Positions 19,254 to 29,623 are shown, numbered from the stretch's first letter. The stretch: 64,000 bases of DNA from Kluyvera georgiana ATCC 51603 (GCF_001654985.1 NZ_LXEU01000015.1:62001-126000); one strand, 5' to 3'. Notes: generated from the sequence alone by a model not told the origin. A program made the numbers and translations.

Positions 19254-20069
19254 TTAACTAAATAATCTGGATAGCCAACTGCGGCGATCTTTCTCGCCAG
19301 GCTGAACGCTTTGTTGTGGCTGGGCGGCGATTTCGCCAAGACCGGCGTCGAAGGCGCTGCCAATCGCTCGAAGCGCTTGATGAGCATCATCGCCACTGGC
19401 CATAAAGTGCAGCCTATGCCCCTGTTTTGCGCCCAATGAGACGACACGCATCAAATTCTTCGCGTCCACGATGGGTGACTGGGTATCGAGATTTTCGACA
19501 CGAATTTGTGATTGCCACTGCTTCACCGCTTTCACCAACACCGCGCTGGGACGAGCATGGAGGCCATGGGGATTGCGGAGCGTAAAGGTTGCATCCTCAT
19601 CGAAGACCGGCGGTGGCTCAACGAAATCTCCTTCCGCAGGGGTAATCTCTCCGGCGAGAATATTCAGCACCGCCTGCGCATTCTCGGCGCGGGAGAGCGC
19701 TTCAGGAACACGATCGTCTCCTAGCGCATGGGTGAGTTGGCGCAGAATAACCAGATGTTCGTTGTCCTGTGCCGCAATGCCGACAATCAGATAGGCTGTC
19801 TGCGCTTCTCCCCAATCGACACCCTGTGGGCAGGCCAGAACTTTCACCCCGGTTTTCAGTACCGCGTCGCGGCTTTGTGGCGTGCCATGGGGGATAGCAA
19901 TGCCGTTCCCCAGGTAGGTACTGATTTGCTCCTCCCGATCGCGCATCCCTTGCAGGTACGCAGGTCGGGTATGTCCGGCGTCGGTGAGTACGCCGACAAT
20001 ATGGGCGAGTGCATCCTCTTTCGTTTTTATCTGATGATCGAAATGGATATCGGCAAGGGTTAGTTGCAT
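19254..20069 (-). CDS. tagH: TagH, PTS fused enzyme IIA-HPr for D-tagatose
   Basis: This 271-residue cytoplasmic fusion resembles FruB (FPr). The N-terminal EIIA(fru) domain (residues 1-145) has its phosphorylated histidine at His61 in GIAIPHGTP. A short linker leads to an HPr domain (about 160-250) with His171 in NPHGLHARPS. Having its own HPr, it can phosphorylate the adjacent TagT independently of general HPr. Compared with FruB it lacks the long middle domain. By position it corresponds to the tag genes reported next to gat in Salmonella and Klebsiella. The tag symbols are assigned from that literature and the domain content, and the exact letter assignment is from memory. Confidence 0.8.
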   Translation of the reverse strand: MQLTLADIHFDHQIKTKEDALAHIVGVLTDAGHTRPAYLQGMRDREEQISTYLGNGIAIPHGTPQSRDAVLKTGVKVLACPQGVDWGEAQTAYLIVGIAAQDNEHLVILRQLTHALGDDRVPEALSRAENAQAVLNILAGEITPAEGDFVEPPPVFDEDATFTLRNPHGLHARPSAVLVKAVKQWQSQIRVENLDTQSPIVDAKNLMRVVSLGAKQGHRLHFMASGDDAHQALRAIGSAFDAGLGEIAAQPQQSVQPGEKDRRSWLSRLFS

Positions 20070-20079
20070 AGCGCTTTCC

Positions 20080-21492
20080 TTATTTGATTGCGTTGGCCAG
20101 CGCCATCGCTTCCTGAGAACGTTTTTGCCACAGCCGCCAGCATCCCAGCATGACCGCGCCGCAGACGGAACCGGCCAGAATGCACAGCACCCAGGTCAAC
20201 GGTTTGTTCACCAGAGGCAGGATCAAGAACCCGCCATGCGGTGCTGGGACTTCAATATGCAGGCTGTAGCTGAGCACCGCTGAGATGGAGGAGGCAATCA
20301 TCATCATTGGGATGACGCGTAGCGGATCTTTCGCGGCAAATGGAATTGCCCCTTCGGTGATATGCGTACAGCCGAGGATGTAGTTCACCATGCCCGCGGC
20401 ACGCTCTTCCTCACTAAAGCCTTTCGGGAAAAAGGTGGTAGCTAAAGCGATTACCAGCGGTGGTGTGATGCAGGCGGCAGAAACGCCGGCCATAAAAAAG
20501 AAGTTTCCCTGGCCCAGCAGCAGCGTACCGGTTACGTAGGCAGCCTTATTGACTGGTCCACCAAAGTCGAAGGAGCACATCGCTCCGACAACAATACCGA
20601 GCAGAATAGGGTTAGCTTGCTGTAATGAGCTTAACCAACTCATCATGCCGTTATTGATGGCCGCAACCGGTTTACCGAGCAATACCATCAACACACCAAT
20701 GACCAGCACACCAACCAACGGCATGATAAAGATGGATTTCAGCCCCTCGTACTGACGTGGCAGCCCATTGAGCAGGTTGCGAATTAGCAGCATAAAATAG
20801 CCTGCGGCAAACCCGGCTATGATCCCGCCGAGGAAACCCGCGCCGGTGGCGTTTGCCAGTAAACCGCCGACGAAACCGGCAACCATGCCGGGGCGACCTG
20901 AAATCGACCAGGCGATATAAGCGGTAAAGACGGGCACCATAATGGAAAAGGCCTGTTGACCGACTTTCATCAGTGTGGCGGCAATAACGTTATATTGTGG
21001 CGAATTCGGGTCGGCAGAATAGATTCCCCATAAGAAGGAGAGCGCAATCAGGATCCCGCCTGCGACCACAAAAGGCAGCATATTGGATACGCCGCTCATA
21101 AGATGTTTATAAATCTGGCGGCCAAACGACTCCTGTTCATATTGATCTGCTGATTCGGAAGATGGGGTGGTGCCTTGACGCCTTATTGCCAGACCGCTAA
21201 CAACTTTATTAATTAAATCGGCGGGGTGATGAATTGCTTCTTTTACTGGAACTTCAATGACCGGGAGACCATTAAAACGCTCGGCATTAACATCTTTATC
21301 TGCGGCAATAATAACACCGTAAATATTTTTAAGGTCGTCCGGTGTTATGGGGTTTTCGACACCTGAGGCGCCATTAGTTTCGACTTTAATTTCAATATTT
21401 AATTTTTTTGCTGCGGTCTTTAAGGCTTCTTCAGCCATAAATGTATGGGCAATACCTGTAGGGCAGCCGGTAACGGCAATAATTTTTTTCAT
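20080..21492 (-). CDS. tagT: TagT, PTS fructose-family enzyme IIBC for D-tagatose
   Basis: The 470-residue membrane protein imports and phosphorylates a ketohexose, probably tagatose to tagatose 1-phosphate. The N-terminal IIB domain has the active cysteine in VTGCPTGIAHTFMAEEAL near residue 9-26; unlike FruA there is only one IIB copy. The IIC domain (about 115-455) begins HLMSGVSNMLPFVVAGGIL and contains CSFDFGGPVNKAAY near 318 and GCTHITEGAIPFAAKDP near 390, both fructose-family IIC signatures. The start MKKIIAVTG is used; a 46-codon extension reads into tagK and has no domain. Confidence 0.85.
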   Translation of the reverse strand: MKKIIAVTGCPTGIAHTFMAEEALKTAAKKLNIEIKVETNGASGVENPITPDDLKNIYGVIIAADKDVNAERFNGLPVIEVPVKEAIHHPADLINKVVSGLAIRRQGTTPSSESADQYEQESFGRQIYKHLMSGVSNMLPFVVAGGILIALSFLWGIYSADPNSPQYNVIAATLMKVGQQAFSIMVPVFTAYIAWSISGRPGMVAGFVGGLLANATGAGFLGGIIAGFAAGYFMLLIRNLLNGLPRQYEGLKSIFIMPLVGVLVIGVLMVLLGKPVAAINNGMMSWLSSLQQANPILLGIVVGAMCSFDFGGPVNKAAYVTGTLLLGQGNFFFMAGVSAACITPPLVIALATTFFPKGFSEEERAAGMVNYILGCTHITEGAIPFAAKDPLRVIPMMMIASSISAVLSYSLHIEVPAPHGGFLILPLVNKPLTWVLCILAGSVCGAVMLGCWRLWQKRSQEAMALANAIK

Positions 21493-21502
21493 AATCGGGC
21501 CT

Positions 21503-22417
21503 TTATAATTGGACGATTTGAACCTGCTGTTGTAATTCTTTCGTGCGATTGAGTTTTCCAAGACCTGCGGAGCTGGCAACGTCTGCGCCGGTTGCGCTGG
21601 CAAGCGCAAGCGCACGAGTGACGTCGTCATGGTTGAGCCATTTGCTTAAGAATGCGCCTAGCGCTGCATCGCCTGCGCAAGCGGAGCTTACGAGTTCGAC
21701 CTTGGGTGCAGAGCAGAACCATAGTGCTGCGCCATTGGAGAAATAGAGCCCTTTTCCCCCTAGCGTTAGCAGGACGTTGCGAGCGCCGAGTTGGTGCAAC
21801 GTCAACATGGCTTCACGCACCTGTTGCGTGCTACCGACGTCGAGATCAAATATCTCCTTCAATTCATCGTCGTTGGGTTTGATAAGCAATGGGTGAAATT
21901 CGAGAAGCTGTCGTAGTGACGTGTGGCTGATATCCAGAATGACTTCGCAGCCCTTGTTCTGACACAGCGTCATAATTTCCGCATAAAAACGACTTTCAAT
22001 ACCGGGCGGTAAGCTTCCGCTAATAACTAAATAATCACCGGAAGTGACACAATCTAAGTGATGAATGATTTGCTGTTTGCAATCATCATCAATACGAGCT
22101 CCGGGATTGACTAGTTTATATTCATCGATGCCATCATTAATAAATATATTAATACGGGTTGGTTCTGAAACCCACGCGGGAGTCACCTTTATCGACTGCT
22201 TGCGTAACTCCTCAACAATATAGCGACCAGTAAAACCACCAAATATTCCCATCACATGTGTGGGTTGTTTAAAATGATGAAGCACCAGAGAAACGTTAAC
22301 GCCTTTGCCATTGGGGCAATACTCTGTGTGCTGTGTCCGATTAACCGCCGAAGGCTGAAGTGAACTGCAAAAAATATTCATATCAATGGCGGTGTTTAAC
22401 GTCAGGGTATGGATCAC
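21503..22417 (-). CDS. tagK: TagK, D-tagatose-1-phosphate (1-phosphofructokinase-type) kinase
   Basis: The 304-residue PfkB-family kinase is of the 1-phosphofructokinase/LacC type: LNTAIDMNIF at the start, GKGVNVSLVLHHF near 38, SGSLPPGI near 133 and the catalytic CAGDAALGAF near 247. The motif reads SACAGDA where most relatives have GAGD; the catalytic Asp is present. In context it should phosphorylate tagatose 1-phosphate at C6 to give the bisphosphate cleaved by GatY-GatZ. It sits between gatY and tagT with 24- and 10-base gaps. Confidence 0.83.
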   Translation of the reverse strand: MIHTLTLNTAIDMNIFCSSLQPSAVNRTQHTEYCPNGKGVNVSLVLHHFKQPTHVMGIFGGFTGRYIVEELRKQSIKVTPAWVSEPTRINIFINDGIDEYKLVNPGARIDDDCKQQIIHHLDCVTSGDYLVISGSLPPGIESRFYAEIMTLCQNKGCEVILDISHTSLRQLLEFHPLLIKPNDDELKEIFDLDVGSTQQVREAMLTLHQLGARNVLLTLGGKGLYFSNGAALWFCSAPKVELVSSACAGDAALGAFLSKWLNHDDVTRALALASATGADVASSAGLGKLNRTKELQQQVQIVQL

Positions 22418-22441
22418 GACGGAGCTCCTTGTTCGGGATCT

Positions 22442-23332
<891 letters not shown>

Positions 23333-23347
23333 TTAAAACCTTCGTTT

Positions 23348-23579
23348 TGAAAGTAATGTAGCGATCGTTCGGCGAATACGTTGTGATCAAACGCACACAA
23401 CGATGAATTTATTTTAAAAATGAAAGTTAATTGTGATAAATGACTTTCGTTTGTAAATGTTTATTTTAATAACCGACGATTCTCAATTAATTGAAATATA
23501 TGAATTTTAATTTTTTATCGGCGCAATGAGACCTCGAGTGATTTGACAAGGGAGGATGAAAATTTAAAAATGAAAGTTA
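23348..23579. promoter_or_regulatory. DeoR-type operator candidates between gatY and the DeoR gene
   Basis: TGAAAGTAA occurs at 23348. TGAAAGTTA at 23421 faces TGACTTTCG at 23441, making an imperfect inverted repeat. TGAAAGTTA occurs again at 23571, ten bases before the regulator start. The 17 bases TTTAAAAATGAAAGTTA are exactly repeated (about 23413-23429 and 23563-23579). The same word lies upstream of gatR. Spacing of about 150 bp between the copies would permit looping by a tetrameric DeoR repressor. Confidence 0.55.
23382..23397. promoter_or_regulatory. CRP site in the gatY / DeoR divergent region
   Basis: TGTGA-TCAAAC-GCACA differs from the CRP consensus TGTGA-N6-TCACA at one base. It lies about 86 bases upstream of gatY and should give catabolite control of galactitol/tagatose use. 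Confidence 0.75.
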
Positions 23580-23588
23580 TTCCTTGAG

Positions 23589-24443
23589 ATGAAAATAGGG
23601 CATAACAACGTGGCAAAACCGTCAACCAGCCTGCTGAAAAGACGCTTAGATATTGCAGAGATCGTCCGTAAGAACGGAGAGATTAAGGTAGACGATCTGG
23701 CTGAGATGCTTGCCGTTTCTGGAGTCACTATCCGTAATGACCTGAACTATCTCGAACAGCAAGGCTACCTGAAACGCTCATTTGGTGGTGCAATTTATAC
23801 CGCGCAGCAGGGCACGCCGACCGCTCAGATAAGGGAGCCTGTCGCTGCCGTTGTTGATAAAGCGCTGGAAACTGAAATCGCACGTCAGGTTGCTTCGCTC
23901 ATTGATGACGGTGAGACGATTTTTTTAGGCCCCGGATCGACCCTACGTAAGGTGATTCCTTTCCTTGCTGGCAATGAAGATCTTTGTCTGCTCATGAACG
24001 ATCTGGCTCATGTGCCTTTTGCGCAAGAGTTTCTCAATGGTGAAAGCGTACTGCTCGGCGGTGTTATTAGCCGTGAAGGCAACGAGATCGAAGGCGAAAT
24101 GGCGATAAACGCATTCCGCCATTACCGTCCTTCCCGAACGTTGATTGTCGTCGATCATATTGCTGAAGACGGCACGCTGAGCGTCAGGCATGAAACACGC
24201 GCGCGGCTGCTTCATGAAGCCGTCGCGCAAAGTGAACGTGTGATTGTAGTTGTAGCCGGACGGCCCGTTTACGGTGAGAAACGCTATACCGTGGGGGCGT
24301 TACAGCAGGTCAGCGGCATCGTGACACCACAGGTTGTGGCTGCTGAATATCATGCCCGCTTTCTCACGGCAGGGCTGACCAATAGCTATACCAACAATGA
24401 GTGCCTGACATGGCTCAACCCGGCGTTGCAAAAAACGAAGTGA
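23589..24443 (+). CDS. DeoR-family transcriptional regulator next to gat/tag cluster
   Basis: The 284-residue protein has an N-terminal extension of about 15 residues, then a DeoR winged HTH (about 16-70: LAEMLAVSGVTIRNDLNYLEQQGYLKRSFGGA in two pieces) and a sugar-phosphate sensor domain with LGPGSTLRKV near 117 and LIVVDHIAEDG near 182. The latter departs from the usual FVGADGID, so its effector pocket may differ. The start could be the ATG at 23589 or a GTG at 23610; neither has a strong Shine-Dalgarno. It is transcribed away from gatY with a PfkB kinase 10 bases behind it. It probably controls that kinase, the gat/tag genes, or both. Confidence 0.85.
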   Translation: MKIGHNNVAKPSTSLLKRRLDIAEIVRKNGEIKVDDLAEMLAVSGVTIRNDLNYLEQQGYLKRSFGGAIYTAQQGTPTAQIREPVAAVVDKALETEIARQVASLIDDGETIFLGPGSTLRKVIPFLAGNEDLCLLMNDLAHVPFAQEFLNGESVLLGGVISREGNEIEGEMAINAFRHYRPSRTLIVVDHIAEDGTLSVRHETRARLLHEAVAQSERVIVVVAGRPVYGEKRYTVGALQQVSGIVTPQVVAAEYHARFLTAGLTNSYTNNECLTWLNPALQKTK

Positions 24444-24453
24444 AGGAGCGGTG

Positions 24454-25407
24454 ATGAACGTGACCATTTGTACCATCGGCGAGCTGTTGGTGGAGTTCCT
24501 CGCCAAGAAAGAAAACCAGGGTTTCTCGCAACCGGGTGAATTTTGGGGACCCTATCCGAGCGGTGCGCCGGCCATTTTTGCCGATCAGGTGGCGAAGTTA
24601 GGCTGTGGCTCTGTATTGTTTAGCTGCGTGGGAAGCGATGCCTTTGGCGAAATGAATATTGCCCGGCTGGAAAAGGACGGCGTCAACGTGAGCGGGATAG
24701 CGATGCTGCAGAAGGCGACGACCGGAAGCGCCTTTGTGAGCTACCGCAACCAGGCACAGCGTGATTTTATCTTCAATATGCCCAATAGCGCTTGTGGACT
24801 ACTGACGGCAGACCACATAGACGAAACGTTATTAAACCAGTGCAACCATTTTCACATTATGGGATCGTCGCTGTTCTCCTTTCGCATCATCGATGCCATG
24901 CGTAAAGCAATTGAGAATATAAAATCGCGTAACGGCACGGTGTCATTCGATCCGAATATTCGCAAAGAGATGCTCAATATTCCGGAGATGTCGCAGGCCT
25001 TTGAATACATTCTTGATTACACAGATATCTTTTTACCCAGCGACGGCGAATTAGATTATTTTGGCCTTAACCGCGGGCGTGATGAGCAGGTGTTAGTCGA
25101 CAAGTTGCTAAAACGCGGCGTAAAGCATGTGGTGATTAAACGAGGCCCGCGTGGCGCCAGCTATTTCAGTGCGAAGGAAACTCATCATGTTGCGGGCTTT
25201 AATGTCCCGGTGATTGACCCAACCGGTGCAGGAGATTGTTTTGGTGCGACTTTTGTGAGCTTATTCCTGTCTGGCGTTCAGGCACCAGAAGCGCTGAAGT
25301 GGGCTAATGCGAGTGGCTCACTGGCGATAGCACAGCGTGGCCCGATGGAAGGGACGTCAACGCGCGCACAAATTGAAGCTTTCCTCGCGCAACATCGCGG
25401 CGCATAA
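24454..25407 (+). CDS. PfkB-family sugar kinase (possible ketohexose/tagatose kinase)
   Basis: The 317-residue ribokinase-family protein has both PfkB signatures: the N-terminal GELLVEF with PSGAPAIFADQVAKLG near 35, and the C-terminal DPTGAGDCFGATF near 248-260 with the catalytic Asp. FDPNIRKEM near 165 is typical of fructokinase/KDG-kinase relatives. The ATG at 24454 is chosen over the GTG one codon earlier because AAGGAG lies five bases before it. It forms a two-gene operon with the DeoR regulator. A role on free tagatose or another hexose that enters this pathway is plausible from context only. Confidence 0.82.
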   Translation: MNVTICTIGELLVEFLAKKENQGFSQPGEFWGPYPSGAPAIFADQVAKLGCGSVLFSCVGSDAFGEMNIARLEKDGVNVSGIAMLQKATTGSAFVSYRNQAQRDFIFNMPNSACGLLTADHIDETLLNQCNHFHIMGSSLFSFRIIDAMRKAIENIKSRNGTVSFDPNIRKEMLNIPEMSQAFEYILDYTDIFLPSDGELDYFGLNRGRDEQVLVDKLLKRGVKHVVIKRGPRGASYFSAKETHHVAGFNVPVIDPTGAGDCFGATFVSLFLSGVQAPEALKWANASGSLAIAQRGPMEGTSTRAQIEAFLAQHRGA

Positions 25408-25438
25408 AAAAATGCGGAAGGTATGATGACCTCCCGCA
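25406..25438 (-). terminator. Rho-independent terminator of garD
   Basis: TGCGGAAGGT (25413-25422) pairs with ACCTCCCGCA (25429-25438), a 10-bp stem with one mismatch and a 6-base loop. On the minus strand it is followed by a run of seven T (25406-25412). It directly follows garD and abuts the kinase stop. Confidence 0.85.
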
Positions 25439-25464
25439 GAACGTAATTTTACTATTGCGTTGTA

Positions 25465-27036
25465 TCAAGTCACCGGTGCCGGGTTAAATACCGCCAGCTG
25501 GTTGTGCAATCCCCACTGATCCGAGAAGGTTTTCTTACGCCCGCTCGCCACATCAAGAATGAAGTGGAACAGCTTGGTGCCCACGTCTTCAATGGTCTCT
25601 TCACCGGTGGCGATGGTGCCGGCATTGATATCCATTAAGTCATACCAACGGTTAGCCAGCTCGGTGCGGGTGGCCATCTTGATGACCGGTACCGCCATCA
25701 GACCATACGGCGTGCCACGGCCAGTGGTAAATACCTGCACGGTAATGCCGGAGGCCACCTGTTGAGTGCCGCAGACGAAGTCGCTGGCCGGGGTAGCGGC
25801 GTAAATCAGTCCGCGTTTGGTCGGACGCTGGCCTGGCGACAAGACTTCCACGATGGCGCTTTTACCGGATTTGGCGATCGAACCCAGCGCTTTTTCCACC
25901 ACGTTGGCGAGGCCGCCCTTTTTGTTGCCCGGCGAAGGGTTGGCGCTGCGGTCGGTTTTGCCCATATCAAGATAGTTATCGTACCAGGCCATCTCTTCAA
26001 GCAGACGCTTGCCCACTTCTTCATTGATGGCGCGCGGCGTTAACAGATGAATGGCGTCGCGAACTTCCGTGACTTCCGAGAACATCACGGTTGCGCCGCA
26101 GCGCACCAGCAGGTCAGAGGCGTAGCCGACAGCGGGGTTAGCGGTCACGCCGGAAAAAGCGTCGCTGCCACCGCACTGCATACCCACCACCAGCTCGGAG
26201 GCCGGGCAGGTGACGCGCTGGCGCTGGTTGAGTTTTTCCAGATGGCGCACGGCAACCTGCAGAATATCGTCGACCATCGATTTAAAGCCCACGTGCTGCT
26301 CGTCCTGTAGGCGTACGATGCTGGCGCTGTCGACCGGGATGCTCTGCACATCTTCTGTGCCTTCCAGCAGGCGCTCTGGCTGTAGCTTTTCGCAGCCGAG
26401 GCCCACCACCATCACTTCGCCACCGAAGTTTGGGTTCAGCGCAATATTATGGATGGTCCGAATCGGCACTACGGCGGCCGGTGCGTTAATCGCTACGCCG
26501 CAGCCGTAGAGGTGGTTCAGGCCGACCACGCCGTCGACGTTTGGATATTTCGGCAGCAGGTCGCGTTCGATAATTTTAACCACGTAGTCCACAACGCCTG
26601 CCACGCAGTGCACGCTGGTGGTAATGCCCAACAGGTTTTTGGTGCCCACGCTGCCGTCGGCGTTGCGGTAACCTTCAAAGGTGTAACCCTCCAGCGGCGG
26701 CAGCGGCTCCGGCACTTTGGTCGCCAGCGGCAGGGTGTTAAGCGGCGGCGCTTTTGGCAGCGTGACCGTGGATTCGTCGATCCAGCTGCCCTTGGCGACA
26801 TCGCGTACCGCGTAACCGATAACTTCGCCGTAGCGAATGATTTCACCATTTTGAGGAATATCCACCAGCGCAACTTTATGCCCCTGGGGAATATGTTCAA
26901 TTAATTCCAGACCGTCAGGAAAACGTGTTCCCGCTTTTAATCCATTATCATTGACAATAATCGCAACATTATCGGTGGGGTGTACTTTGATATAAAATGC
27001 AGTCGGCGATTCTTGTCTGATTTCAATGTTAGCCAT
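25465..27036 (-). CDS. garD: GarD, galactarate dehydratase
   Basis: GarD dehydrates D-galactarate to 5-keto-4-deoxy-D-glucarate, the first step of galactarate use. The 523-residue protein is of the UxaA/GarD family: an N-terminal SAF-type domain (residues about 10-85, with [11 protein letters not shown] and [14 protein letters not shown]), then the catalytic domain with [17 protein letters not shown] near 121, [13 protein letters not shown] near 174, [19 protein letters not shown] near 288 and [10 protein letters not shown] near 437. It is divergent from garP, with a CRP site between. UxaA further along the window is a paralogue. Confidence 0.96.
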   Translation of the reverse strand: MANIEIRQESPTAFYIKVHPTDNVAIIVNDNGLKAGTRFPDGLELIEHIPQGHKVALVDIPQNGEIIRYGEVIGYAVRDVAKGSWIDESTVTLPKAPPLNTLPLATKVPEPLPPLEGYTFEGYRNADGSVGTKNLLGITTSVHCVAGVVDYVVKIIERDLLPKYPNVDGVVGLNHLYGCGVAINAPAAVVPIRTIHNIALNPNFGGEVMVVGLGCEKLQPERLLEGTEDVQSIPVDSASIVRLQDEQHVGFKSMVDDILQVAVRHLEKLNQRQRVTCPASELVVGMQCGGSDAFSGVTANPAVGYASDLLVRCGATVMFSEVTEVRDAIHLLTPRAINEEVGKRLLEEMAWYDNYLDMGKTDRSANPSPGNKKGGLANVVEKALGSIAKSGKSAIVEVLSPGQRPTKRGLIYAATPASDFVCGTQQVASGITVQVFTTGRGTPYGLMAVPVIKMATRTELANRWYDLMDINAGTIATGEETIEDVGTKLFHFILDVASGRKKTFSDQWGLHNQLAVFNPAPVT

Positions 27037-27159
27037 TGTCCAGCATTCTCCAGCCAGGGGGTAAAATGAATTAAGTATATAAGTGTTTCTTTTCAGATAA
27101 TGAAAAATAAAAGCACTTAAGTAATGGAATAAAGAATGTCAGGAGTTTGAATATAAAAA

Positions 27160-27175
27160 TGTGATGTAGATCACT
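27160..27175. promoter_or_regulatory. CRP site in the garD-garP divergent region
   Basis: TGTGA-TGTAGA-TCACT matches the CRP consensus at nine of the ten conserved positions. It is 124 bases upstream of garD and about 275 from garP, so it is better placed for garD or as a shared site. Confidence 0.8.
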
Positions 27176-27449
27176 CATCCTCCTCATCCCTCATGGGGCA
27201 AGGGTATCAATGCGTGAAATTGTGCATCAGCGCCCAGTGCCGTGTGCACATGAACAATAAATTCAGTTTTAAAAGCAATTAACCTGGTGATTTGCACAAT
27301 GCGTGGCGAAGGTATCCTGATTATACTGATTCACGATTTCATGGTGTCTGATTATTTATTGGGATTACCCGTCACTAGTTAAATAATCAGCGAAATTCGC
27401 TTTAATAAAAATAAGAAGATTAAAGCATCCTGTACCCGAGGATAATAAA
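27176..27449. promoter_or_regulatory. garP upstream region with repeated TGTGCA words
   Basis: There is no gene here. Three related words occur in 80 bases: TTGTGCAT near 27220, TGTGCACA at 27243-27250 and TTGCACAA at 27292-27299. A -10-like TATACT lies at 27322-27327 with no good -35, as expected for an activator-dependent promoter. In E. coli the gar genes are activated by CdaR, so these words are candidate activator sites; I cannot confirm the CdaR motif from sequence alone. Confidence 0.4.
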
Positions 27450-28790
27450 ATGATACACGATACTGCTGACGCTGTTGAAGCAAAAAAGGGAATGCATACC
27501 CGTTATTTAATTCTGTTAATTATTTTTATTGTTACGGCCGTTAACTACGCTGACCGCGCAACGCTCTCCATCGCCGGTACCTCCGTGGCGAAAGAGTTGC
27601 AGCTGAGCGCGGTGTCCATGGGATATATCTTCTCGGCATTTGGCTGGGCCTATCTGCTGATGCAGATTCCGGGAGGGTGGCTACTGGATAAATTTGGTTC
27701 CAAAAAGGTGTATACCTATAGCCTGTTCTTCTGGTCGCTGTTTACCTTCTTACAAGGCTTTGTTGGTTTCTTCCCGCTGGCGTGGGCCGGCGTCTCCATG
27801 TTCTTCATGCGCTTTATGCTCGGCTTTTCTGAAGCGCCGTCCTTCCCGGCGAACGCGCGTATTGTCGCGGCCTGGTTCCCCACTAAAGAGCGCGGTACCG
27901 CGTCGGCTATCTTTAACTCCGCGCAGTACTTCTCGCTGGCGTTGTTCTCGCCGCTGCTGGGCTGGCTGACCTTTGCCTGGGGCTGGGAGCACGTCTTTAC
28001 CGTGATGGGGGTGATTGGCTTCCTGTTGACCGGGATGTGGGTGAAGTTCGTGCATAACCCGACCGACCATCCGCGGATGTCTAAAGAAGAGCTGAAGTTC
28101 ATTGCCGACAATGGCGCGGTAGTCGATATGGACCACAAAAAGCCGGGTAGCGACGCGGTGAAAGGTCCGAAGCTGGATTACATCAAACAGCTGCTCAGCA
28201 GTCGTATGATGTTAGGTATCTTCTTCGGCCAGTATTTCTTAAACACCATCACCTGGTTCTTCCTCACCTGGTTCCCGATTTATCTGGTGCAGGATAAAGG
28301 CATGTCGATTCTGAAAGTGGGTCTGGTAGCGTCCATCCCTGCGCTGTGCGGCTTTGCCGGCGGCGTGCTGGGCGGGTTGTTCTCTGACTACCTGATTCGC
28401 CGTGGCTGTACGCTGACTTTTGCGCGTAAGCTGCCTATCGTGCTGGGCATGCTGTTGGCTTCGACGATTATTCTGTGCAACTACACCGACAACACCGCGC
28501 TGGTGGTCACGCTGATGGCATTAGCGTTCTTCGGAAAAGGCTTTGGCGCACTCGGCTGGCCGGTTATCTCCGACGTTGCGCCGAAAGAAATTGTTGGCCT
28601 GTGCGGCGGTCTGTTTAACGTGTTTGGCAACGTGGCCTCCATCGTCACGCCGCTGGTGATTGGTTATATCGTGAGTGAACTGCACTCCTTTAATGGCGCA
28701 CTGATTTTTGTTGGCTGTTCCGCACTGATGATGATGGTTTGCTACCTGTTCGTGGTGGGCGACATCAAACGTCTCGAACTGCGGAAGTAA
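27450..28790 (+). CDS. garP: GarP, galactarate/glucarate:H+ symporter (MFS)
   Basis: GarP is an inner-membrane importer for D-galactarate and D-glucarate. The 446-residue protein is a 12-helix MFS member of the anion:cation symporter group. TM1 has VNYADRATLSIAGT near residue 31, the loop 2-3 motif is GGWLLDKFGSKKVY near 76, and RFMLGFSEAPSFPANARIVAAWFP (near 116, in two parts) is typical of hexuronate/hexarate carriers. It heads garPLRK. Confidence 0.95.
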   Translation: MIHDTADAVEAKKGMHTRYLILLIIFIVTAVNYADRATLSIAGTSVAKELQLSAVSMGYIFSAFGWAYLLMQIPGGWLLDKFGSKKVYTYSLFFWSLFTFLQGFVGFFPLAWAGVSMFFMRFMLGFSEAPSFPANARIVAAWFPTKERGTASAIFNSAQYFSLALFSPLLGWLTFAWGWEHVFTVMGVIGFLLTGMWVKFVHNPTDHPRMSKEELKFIADNGAVVDMDHKKPGSDAVKGPKLDYIKQLLSSRMMLGIFFGQYFLNTITWFFLTWFPIYLVQDKGMSILKVGLVASIPALCGFAGGVLGGLFSDYLIRRGCTLTFARKLPIVLGMLLASTIILCNYTDNTALVVTLMALAFFGKGFGALGWPVISDVAPKEIVGLCGGLFNVFGNVASIVTPLVIGYIVSELHSFNGALIFVGCSALMMMVCYLFVVGDIKRLELRK

Positions 28791-28816
28791 GCTGCGACTA
28801 ACTTAAGGTAATGAAC

Positions 28817-29587
28817 ATGGATAACGCGATTTTTCCTAACAAATTCAAAGCAGCGCTGGCTGCGCAACAGGTTCAGATTGGCTGCTGGTCCGCACTTTCC
28901 AGCCCAATCAGTACCGAAGTGTTAGGCCTGGCCGGGTTCGACTGGCTGGTACTGGACGGTGAACATGCGCCGAACGATGTAACGACATTAATCCCGCAGC
29001 TGATGGCGCTTAAGGGCAGCCAGAGCGCGCCGGTGGTGCGCGTGCCGACCAACGAGCCGGTGATCATCAAACGTATGCTGGACATCGGTTTCTACAACTT
29101 CCTGATTCCGTTCGTGGAAACCCAGGAACAGGCGGCGCAGGCGGTTTCCTCCACGCGTTACCCGCCGGAAGGCATTCGCGGCGTATCCGTTTCGCATCGC
29201 GGCAATATGTTTGGCACCGTAGCGGACTACTTCGCGCAGTCCAACAAGAACATCACCGTCCTGGTACAGATTGAAAGCCAACTGGGTGTCGATAACGTCG
29301 ATGCGATTGCCGCCACCGACGGTGTCGATGGGATCTTCGTTGGCCCAAGCGATCTGGCCGCCGCGCTGGGGCATCTCGGCAACGCCTCGCATCCGGAAGT
29401 ACAGCAGGCTATCCAGCATATTTTTGCCCGAGCGAAGGCGCACGGGAAACCCAGCGGCATTCTGGCTCCGGTGGAAGCCGATGCGCGCCGCTATCTGGAG
29501 TGGGGCGCCACCTTTGTGGCCGTGGGCAGCGATCTGGGCGTGTTCCGCGCCGGAACGCAGAAGCTGGCAGATGCTTTCAAAAAGTAA
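28817..29587 (+). CDS. garL: GarL, 5-keto-4-deoxy-D-glucarate aldolase
   Basis: GarL splits 5-keto-4-deoxyglucarate (or 2-keto-3-deoxyglucarate) to pyruvate and tartronate semialdehyde. The 256-residue protein is a class II HpcH/HpaI aldolase: [10 protein letters not shown] near residue 45 with the catalytic His, [12 protein letters not shown] near 152 with a metal Glu, and [10 protein letters not shown] near 175 with the metal Asp. The second of two close ATGs is used, since TAAGGT lies seven bases before it and the E. coli protein has this length. Confidence 0.95.
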   Translation: MDNAIFPNKFKAALAAQQVQIGCWSALSSPISTEVLGLAGFDWLVLDGEHAPNDVTTLIPQLMALKGSQSAPVVRVPTNEPVIIKRMLDIGFYNFLIPFVETQEQAAQAVSSTRYPPEGIRGVSVSHRGNMFGTVADYFAQSNKNITVLVQIESQLGVDNVDAIAATDGVDGIFVGPSDLAAALGHLGNASHPEVQQAIQHIFARAKAHGKPSGILAPVEADARRYLEWGATFVAVGSDLGVFRAGTQKLADAFKK

Positions 29588-29623
29588 CCGCTACCGAATT
29601 AACGCAAAATTGGGGAAATGACG

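Noticed and set aside
19254..21492. Annotating tagH/tagT as fruB/fruA
   Set aside because: The EIIA-HPr lacks the FruB middle domain, the EIIBC has one IIB rather than the FruA tandem, and the genes sit within gat rather than with fruK in the fruBKA order.
21493..21630. 46-codon N-terminal extension of the tagatose EIIBC
   Set aside because: It overlaps tagK, has no domain, and the IIB domain begins exactly at MKKIIAVTG with its own spacing to the tagK stop.
23556..23587. Tiny leader peptides (three and five codons) before the DeoR gene
   Set aside because: The AAGGGAGG is directly against the first ATG with no spacing, and such short frames occur by chance in AT-rich DNA.
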